Below are positions 57,303 to 64,000 of a DNA stretch of 64,000 bases, piece by piece; positions within the stretch are counted from its first letter, which is position 1; the number at the start of each line of letters is the position of its first letter. Under the pieces are notes generated by a model. The model did no database searches, had not been told where the DNA came from, and saw only the letters and a list, made by a program, of their open reading frames with translations. The stretch is from Epiperipatus broadwayi. Its lineage: Eukaryota; Onychophora; Udeonychophora; Euonychophora; Peripatidae. The translations under genes were made by a program, and so were the position numbers. Where the stretch lies: NCBI GenBank assembly GCA_028023455.1, contig JAQFVV010012405.1, positions 10,716,423-10,780,422 on the forward strand, given 5' to 3'.

Positions 57303-59455
57303 TGTAACGATATAAAAATATGTCGTTACATTAATTTAAAATAAAAACTTAAAAGTTCGCAAATAAAAGGAAAAAACTAAATGCTAAAATTAAAATATTG
57401 TTAAACGTATACATTCGCACAGATGCTAAACTTTAAAAATATTTTTTTTCATAAACAAGAAAAAAAAAGTATTTGAACGTATTTTTTTAAATAAAAAAAT
57501 ACAAGATTGAAATATAAAAATATTTTAATAAAAAAATAACGTAAGTTAAAATAAAAACAGGTATTAATTAATTCCTGTAATCTGTAAATGGAAATGATTG
57601 TTTATTAATTATCTAAAAGCTGTTTAATTAAAAAGTCAGATGAAAAGTTAGATAAGAGAAGAAAGAGAAATTAAATGACCAATGCAAACACCAGAAATTC
57701 AGCACGGACCGTAACTGAAACACCAGAGGATTAGTGACGTATTGCCGATTGAATCCTATGATCAAATGATAAGAGGCTAAGAAAAATATAAAAGCCAAAT
57801 GATTATTAAAATTTTTATCTTAGAGCTGACTATGAATAGATCATTATAACTAGCTATATTGCAGATTTTCACGATGTGGAAGTCTGCAATAAATTTAATT
57901 TTCTGGACAACCAGCTGAGGCCTCTGGATGACAGTTCCTGACCAAATACATGGCAAGTCGCAGTTTCATTTCAAAGAAGGACAAAATCTACTAAAGTGAT
58001 CACGAAGATGGACTTCTCAATCTATTAAATCCGTAAAGTATGAACTATTGTATCTATCTAATAACTTTCCTAAAATTGCAAGTAATTAATAACTGAAAAT
58101 AAGAACTCTTATCTGACTTAAAGAATGCAAATTCAATTATTGATATTTGTTTTATGTAGATGTTTAAGCAATCATTTCCAGTTCATTTTTTTTTGTGTGT
58201 GTATTATATTTTAACTAAAATGTATTAAATTTAAAGTGGTTTATAGACGCTTGCATGGATTCGTTTGCGGTTAATTATATTTTGGTTTTCATATTTGATC
58301 AAAATATATAGACATTCGATAAATAATGATACCTTACGGTGAGTATCTAAAATGTATTTATTCGGATGTCTTTTAAGTTATTGGTGACAACGCAAGTATC
58401 TTATGGTGAATACTATTGGGTTACTTATAAGTTTCCCTCAGCGATTGTCGGTATCAATAATTTTGTATTTTGATCGTTTATGTTTATTTTGAAATGTTTT
58501 GACCGTGGAATCTATGTAATCGATCTATACCCAACATTTTTAAACAAATCTGTGCGAACGTATTTAAATGTTAAAATTAAGTCGGGCGTGAATGGCTATA
58601 TAGTTTTGTAAAGTTGTATTAAGGGAGGGTAATCTTAGGTTATTCATTTCGTAGTTGAATTGGTTCAATGGATTGGATATATTTGTGTAATTAGTAGATG
58701 TAGTATGAGGTCCGCTACGGGCAGGATTATAGATATACGCCACACACCCTCTGTTTGCCTATGGATGGGTTTGTAAGTCGGCAGAAGACCGCAGTCCATT
58801 CCTATGGAGTTTTTAGTTTATTGATCTACTTGCCAACAGATGTCACATTCCTGTTGGTGGAGAGTCAATATCTTCTCTATTTCTACTTATTGTTCAGATG
58901 CACATTCCTGACAATATGGTATTTTGTGTTGTCGTATCATGCTACATTGAATACATGAATGTATCAGATGGATTGGCGCCAGTTGATTGCGAAATTTGTT
59001 GCTTAAGGTTAAATCAGGGAAGAATACTTTCTTTTCAAATGCAGATCTATGTAGTCCTATTCATACCCGACCCTCTAAATAAATATTAAACATTATAGCA
59101 AGCTATTTTAAATGTAAAATTAAAAATTAAGATAAAAATCTAAATGTTAAACTTATTCCTCAAAATTTAAATATTATTTTATATGTGCGTAAATAAATAT
59201 TTTTCTGTGTTAATTTCTGGCAGTGGCTTTTATTATTTTTTTATATTTATATCCAAGGTTATATATTTTATTATCTCTGCGTCTCCACTGAGCTAGTGAC
59301 AATGGGCTAATGATCTAAATATGTAAATAAAGTGGAATCCTAACAGCGCGTATCTGCCTACTTTATAAATTTTTCTAGGCTTAAATGCCTAGATGGCGAC
59401 CTTTGGTAGTGCGGTGCGGTGCGATGCGATCTCCCACTTCGTTTGGATCATTATA
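57303..59455 (+). mobile_element. R-family repeat, copy 2 (~2.15 kb)
   Basis: Begins TGTAACGATAT and ends GGATCATTATA before (AT)n. The length is almost the same as copy 1 once the nested MITE is removed. Internal order is left region, block B (58239-58562), block A (58583-59090), right end (59212-59455), i.e. A and B are swapped relative to copy 1. A TATA-like AATATAAAAGCC is near 57782 and AATAAA near 57879. The start contains its own mini-repeat: ACGATATAAAAATATGTCGT, a near-palindrome. No conserved coding frame; the frames at 58755-59089 are not shared with copy 1. Confidence 0.7.
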
Positions 59456-59863
59456 ATATATATATATTATTTTAAAAAATCTTAAGATATCAATATTATA
59501 CAGAAAACTTAATTCAAATGAGCTAACAATGTTGTTGATTGATAAATTCCTTTCTGTTTCACTTTGAGAGAGCTCACAAGTGATTTTGTGTTACTTTGAA
59601 ATAGAAAAATTATATATATTCCATAGTCTATTTAAATATTTAACATTAATTTTGAAAACTATTTGTAAAAATTTTTATTCTAAGGCAAATCATTTATGAT
59701 TACATTTACATCATTTTATTTTTAAATGTCTTATTTTAAGATGAGACAAGAAGATTATAACAACTTTAAAAAAGTCAGTTGCAAATGGCTAAAAAAGAAA
59801 TATCCTTACAAATACAACAGAAGATAGTTTTGTCATTTTTATAATTGCAGTTTTAAATTTTAG
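59456..59863. other. AT-rich stretch, nothing recognised
   Basis: A 29-codon frame after an AG at 59740 ends in a stop without a donor and is not called. Confidence 0.45.
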
Positions 59864-59916
59864 AACAGAATTACAGTGCTTCAAGATGGCTTAACAATAA
59901 ATCATTAAGATTTAAG
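59864..59916 (+). CDS. plus-strand candidate internal exon
   Basis: Acceptor TTTAAATTTTAG and donor TTTAAG/GTATGG frame 53 bases. The only open frame uses two lead bases and reads QNYSASRWLNNKSLRFK, ending in phase 0. The lead AA completes the G left by the candidate exon at 52699. Composition is AT-rich and the piece is short, so it stands mainly on phase agreement with its partners. Confidence 0.33.
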
Positions 59917-60200
59917 GTATGGCATGTAAATAAGAAATATTTTATTCATTTACTATTTTTATTAATAACAAAAGCTATTTTTGACTATGTATTTCAATGT
60001 ATTTTTTTTCTACATTTGTAAAGTTAATATATTATTTTTAAGATTAAGTTTTTCATTCATCTAATTATATTTGTAAATATATCAAATTTAAGCGTAAACA
60101 GATAATATTATAATAATGTGAAAGCGGGAGATCACTTCTGCTTTGAGTAATGGCTGGTAGTGCAAGTATCTTTCCTGCTTGATTTACGGGAACGATAAAA
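59917..60200. other. AT-rich stretch before LINE 5' region
   Basis: The last ~80 bases (from about 60120, GTGAAAGCGGGAGATCAC) are less AT-rich and may be the 5' untranslated region of the following LINE. Confidence 0.4.
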
Positions 60201-60207
60201 AATTAAA

Positions 60208-61996
60208 ATGGGGCGAAAGAATAAAAAGAACGAGAATACCAAAGTAAGTATTTGTGAAGTTAAAGATAAATTTAAAGTCTTAGATACTAATAATCTGGAG
60301 GAAAATAAAAATCATAATGAGAAAATGGCGTTTAAGTCTCTGAGAAAAGAAAGTAAATTAAGAAAATATAATAGTGATACTTCTTTAAATAAACGTAGAG
60401 AAGAAAATGATAATAATAGTGATAGTACAAATTTAAAAGAACATACAAATAAATCAATAAATCAAGAAAACAATATAGCACTTACGGAAAAAGCAATTAT
60501 TAGCAAAAAAACTGAAAAAAGCCTAAGTAGTAATGTTGTCCTAGAAAATCCAGAGTGCGTAATACTAAATAATAATAAAAAAAAGGAAAATGGATAGCGA
60601 TAATAATTTTGACTCAAGTGAAGTTTTGAGCTTACAATCTGATGCAATAAAACAAGCTGGATTGAGATCAAAATTAATTAAAAAGGGAGATGTAGTAGAT
60701 AATCAAATAAACTCAGTGAATAAAACTCAATTTATTGATGTTAATGATAACTATGCTGATAATATAAGTAGCAAGAAACTTACAACAAAATCTTTCGTGT
60801 AATTAAATGAATACTGGAAAAAGATATTTGTAAAGTGTATGTCACCAAGTACATCAATTTTTAGCTTAATTATTCAAACTAATATAATAACAGGGGAACA
60901 TATACTTGATAAACCAGATATCGATGAATACTTAAAGGCTCTATATTCTCATGAACTCATTAACACGGTCAAATATACTTCTTTTTTTCCCACTAGAGGG
61001 TTCGTTTCGATTGAATATTTCAATAAAGAACAAAAAGATAAAGCTGAAAACATAATTAAGCAAATTCAAAATAAAAAAATTTACTACGTTACAAAAGATC
61101 CCAATCCATTGGTCTATGGAAGAATACTGCATACACCTCCAAGTTTCAATGTTGAATTTTTTAAAATCCAACTATTGGATTATGCTGAGATAATAAATTT
61201 GGAAAGAGAAATGACGCCGGGCACAGCCTTCCAAATTCCGTCAAACTCACGGACAGTAGTACTTAAATTAAAGAAAGGGGTAATGAAAGAACAGATACCA
61301 CATAAAATAACAAAAGATCAAATGCCCATTTCCATAATAATAAAGGGTAGATCACCATTGTGTTTTAAATGTAATCGAGTGGGGCATATTGCAGCAGGCT
61401 GTAACACTGCTAACTGCATGAAGTGTAACAAATTTGACCGATTAAATCACCTATGTAATGTATCATCATCAATTAAGACATGGGCTAATATAGTTAGTAA
61501 CACAGGAGACGAGCATTTATTGTATGAAGAAGAAATTGATAAATTAAAAAATATGGACATATTAGATGAAGTTGAATTGTTACCAGGCCAAAATGATCTA
61601 TTGCAGGTTGGAAATGTCACAGGTATTGATAGTCTTATAGATTCATTTGATGAGAATAACACAGACTCGCAAATGGAAAATGAAAACGAAGACAGGGTTA
61701 TGATAACACAATCAGTAGAACTTATCAGCCAACAAGTAAATGATAATGAAGATAGTATCAAAACAGAAGAACTTAGTAACAAGCAAATAAATGGTAATGA
61801 GGATAGTATCAAAACACTCAAAAGAAATACACATCAAAAGATTAATAAAGTTACAAAAGATAATAATGGTGATAATCAAATAATGTTGAATATTAATTTG
61901 GCAGAATTAAATAATGACTCCTATGATAAGAAAGATGATGAATTAAAAACTAAGGGAAAAGATGAGGATGTGGGGTGTAATATGCTAATAAAATGA
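60208..61996 (+). pseudogene. LINE ORF1, nucleic-acid-binding protein with CCHC knuckles, one frameshift and one stop
   Basis: Starts MGRKNKKNENTKV at 60208 with a charged, Asn/Lys-rich N-terminus. The frame changes at an A8 run near 60578-60586, where NNNKKKENG ends and DSDNNFDSSEV continues. A single TAA near 60800 interrupts it. The main block (60839-61996, 385 codons) has an RRM-like region (RGFVSIEYFN ... RTVVLKLKKGV ... IPHKITKDQMP) and GRSPLCFKCNRVGHIAAGC (C-x2-C-x4-H-x4-C), a second knuckle CMKCNKF...HLC, and WANIVS. The tail is acidic with two diverged repeats of NEDSIKTEELSNKQINGNED type. Known role: binds LINE RNA and chaperones reverse transcription. Confidence 0.8.
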
Positions 61997-62014
61997 TTAT
62001 TAAATTACCAAGAT

Positions 62015-62734
62015 ATGAAGAATTCACTAAATATAATATCTATGAATGTTAGAGGAATGAATGCAGGTGATAAAGTGATTAAAATTATAGACTACATTGC
62101 TTCCCAAAAATATGACATTATAATCTTATCAGAAACAAAGATTAGTAGCAACACACCAATTTGGATTACTGAAAGACTTGCAAAGGCAAATGTGTTTCTG
62201 TACAGAATGAATACAAAATCAGCACAGGGAGTTGCATTACTAATAAATATGAGTTCAAATATAAGAAACATACAAATAATCATGTTACAAATAAATTTTA
62301 TAGTGATTTCCTTTACCTTTTGTGATAGGCTTCATTATCTAATTGCAGTGTACTCGATTAGTAAAGGTAAAGATATTCCTAAGCTAATTCATGGTATACA
62401 ACATAAGTTAATGCAGAAGCTGGGCATTGTTGTGGTTGGAGGTGACTTCAATTGCTCCTACCGGGATATTCCTAAAAGTCTGGAAAACAAACTAGAAGCT
62501 CTTGCAGTATATCCATTGGAAATGAAATATGGTAAGGATGCCTACACATATTTTAACAGCAGGTATATGTCACTAATAGATTTGTTCTTTGTGTCAAATG
62601 GTAAAGTGAAAGACTCATTCATTGAAACTTCTCTAGTAGGCTTTTCTGATCACCTAAGAATACTATTGGAGATAAAAAATTATGATGCAATAAAAATAAG
62701 GCCTATGTCTTTTCTATTAAAAAGAACATTGTGA
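62015..62734 (+). pseudogene. LINE ORF2 N-terminal AP-like endonuclease
   Basis: Begins MKNSLNIISMNVRGMNAGDK (catalytic Asn), then YDIIILSETKISS (Glu), QGVALLINM, VVVGGDFNCSYRDIP (GDFN), YTYFNSRYMSLIDLFFVSN and VGFSDHLRILLEI (SDH), i.e. all motifs of the family in order. The frame ends at 62734; the protein continues in another frame from 62731 (QINFTVDQMSNILIVSNYY), a one-base shift. It starts 18 bases after the ORF1 stop. Confidence 0.85.
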
Positions 62735-64000
62735 GTCAGATAAACTTTACAGTTGATCAAATGTCTAACATTTTGATAGTATCAAACTACTATACAAGCC
62801 AATCAAAGCTACCTCCATGTATTGCATGGAATAAAATGAAAAAAATTATCTCAAGTCTATGCCGTAATAACACAAATAATATGTTAACACAAAACCAAAT
62901 GAGAAATAGAATTATTGAAATCAATAAAATACTAATTACTATATCTGGCCTCAGAGAAAGTAATGATTTAGTGAAGAAGCTACAACTGGAATATAATGAT
63001 ATATAGAAAAAAATGCAGAAAGAAACATATACACGAAGAATAAGAAAATTAATCCCAGATCTTAACAAAATAGTGAAGCCAACAATTAACTATGTGAAAA
63101 TATACATCCCTCACACCAATGGTATCCCATTGATGATGACAGCCGAAGACTCTGTGATATCGGGTGATGAGGTTGATCAATATATGGTTGTGAGATTAAA
63201 AGAAATCATGGGGGAACGAAGGATTGAGAGTGAACAATTCTCCATTCAATTAAGGCAAACTATGAATGGTTACATCTCACATCAGGAGGTCTTGCTTGAA
63301 ATAAAGAGATTAAAGTTGCAAACAGTATTAGCAAATGACGAAATCCCAGCATCAGTGTATAAGCAAATTGGTTATCTTCTGATTGGCCCTTTATTAAAAT
63401 TTTATAATCAAATGTGCTCAGAGATTTTTGATTGGCCATATATTAACAACAGAATAATCTTCAGCATTAAAAAAGAAAAGAATATGAAAATGCCCCACTT
63501 TGAAGAACTAAGAAATATAACAATTGAGGATATTGATGCTAAAATCATTGCTAGAATATTACAAAAAAAATTATTTAGAAATGTCAGTAACAAGATATCA
63601 ACGGCGCATCATGCAGTAAAGGGCAAGAGAGCAGTAAATGCAGCTATTAAAATCCAAGAAGCTATTAAGCATGCCAGGACGCATAATCTAACACAGTATT
63701 TCGCATTGCAAATTGATTTTAAATCTGCCTTTGACCTCGTGAACGGGTCTTATCTATTTAATACCCTAAAGGAGCTTATAGCGGATGATCCATTCTTATT
63801 GAATGCAATAAAAAATTACATTATGAATAATAGAATTTCTTATAAAAATTTCATGAGAAGATCAGAGTTTTTTGCCCCAGATAGAGGAATTCCGCAAAGA
63901 TCATCTTTGGCAGCACTGTTGTTTGCAATTTATGTAGATCCCATGATAAAAGAAATAGAAACACTAATAAATGGAATTTACCTACCCCAATTGGGAGTTT
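62731..64000 (+). pseudogene. LINE ORF2 reverse-transcriptase part, runs off the window
   Basis: The frame runs from 62731, is interrupted by one TAG at 63004-63006, then is open from 63007 to the last base. The polymerase part shows AKIIARILQKKLF, KGKRAVNAAIKIQEAIK, motif A LQIDFKSAFDLVN (63706-63744) and motif B RGIPQRSSLAALLFAIYVDP (about 63886-63945), with Arg where the usual PQGS Gly stands. The catalytic YADD-type motif C would lie just beyond the window. Whether the TAG and the preceding frameshift are real or errors cannot be told here. Confidence 0.8.

Larger units (their letters stand above)
60120..64000 (+). mobile_element. L1/Tx1-like LINE, 3' part beyond the window
   Basis: Two-ORF LINE: ORF1 with CCHC knuckles, then ORF2 with an AP-like endonuclease and reverse transcriptase, open to the window edge. 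The 5' end looks complete (an untranslated leader before the ATG at 60208). The clade is suggested by the ORF1 layout (IPH...GRSPLCFKCNRVGH); phylogeny would be needed to separate Tx1, L1 and related groups. A few stops and frameshifts suggest recent inactivation or sequencing errors. Confidence 0.8.

Noticed and set aside
58755-59089. Overlapping small frames as a gene in R-family copy 2
   Set aside because: The same block in copy 1 does not keep either frame, so no selection for protein is evident.
61447-61821. 124-codon minus-strand Ser-rich frame
   Set aside because: Antisense shadow of LINE ORF1; composition mirrors the sense codons.

Overview
This is AT-rich nuclear DNA (roughly three quarters A+T by eye) from an animal, most likely an invertebrate. 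Non-LTR retrotransposons of at least three clades, several Penelope-like elements (PLEs), tRNA-derived SINEs, foldback/MITE elements and long (AT)n tracts are interspersed with intron-like sequence. Nothing looks prokaryotic or organellar: there are no operons, ribosome-binding sites, rRNAs, functional tRNAs or CRISPR arrays. The species cannot be named from the sequence alone.

Layout. 1.4-6.0 kb: a reverse-oriented RTE 3' fragment abuts a CR1/Jockey-superfamily LINE whose esterase-type ORF1 is frameshifted but whose 1139-codon ORF2 (endonuclease, reverse transcriptase, CCHC knuckle) is intact. 6-12.5 kb: AT-rich, nothing recognisable. 12.6-16.8 kb: foldback elements, namely a 297-nt near-perfect palindrome made of inverted PLE terminal repeats, a 640-bp inverted repeat, a 175-bp inverted repeat, and an array of ~408-bp units ending in one inverted unit. 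17.9-23.6 kb: a MITE, an LTR-like repeat with a gag-like remnant, an RTE fragment and a SINE. 25.3-39.4 kb: four PLE remnants of different ages and a 5'-truncated L1/Tx1-like LINE. 40.4 kb: a SINE with target-site duplications. 46.7-49.6 and 57.3-59.5 kb: two copies of an unclassified ~2.16-kb repeat, one carrying a piggyBac-like MITE whose empty target site is preserved in the other copies. 51.1-52.5 kb: small inverted repeats and a hAT-like MITE with an 8-bp duplication. 54.3-57.3 kb: a nearly full-length but broken RTE element. 60.2 kb to the end: a Tx1/L1-like LINE cut by the window edge.

Host genes. The best evidence for a cellular gene is on the minus strand. Three exons (45782-45849, 45248-45375, 41747-42045) have splice consensus sites, compatible phases and a single open frame, followed by a stop codon and a polyadenylation signal. 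I do not recognise the protein. A weaker plus-strand set (43007-43109, 52646-52699, 59864-59916, perhaps also 42163-42277) is likewise phase-compatible but interleaves with the minus-strand gene. The mobile elements at 46-59 kb would then lie in or next to introns.

The most interesting signals are the unrecognised minus-strand gene, degenerate hammerhead-ribozyme-like cores shared by three PLE families, the swapped internal blocks of the 2.16-kb repeat, the 408-bp array with its inverted terminal unit, and deletion-dominated divergence between two tandem PLE copies that may be an assembly artefact.
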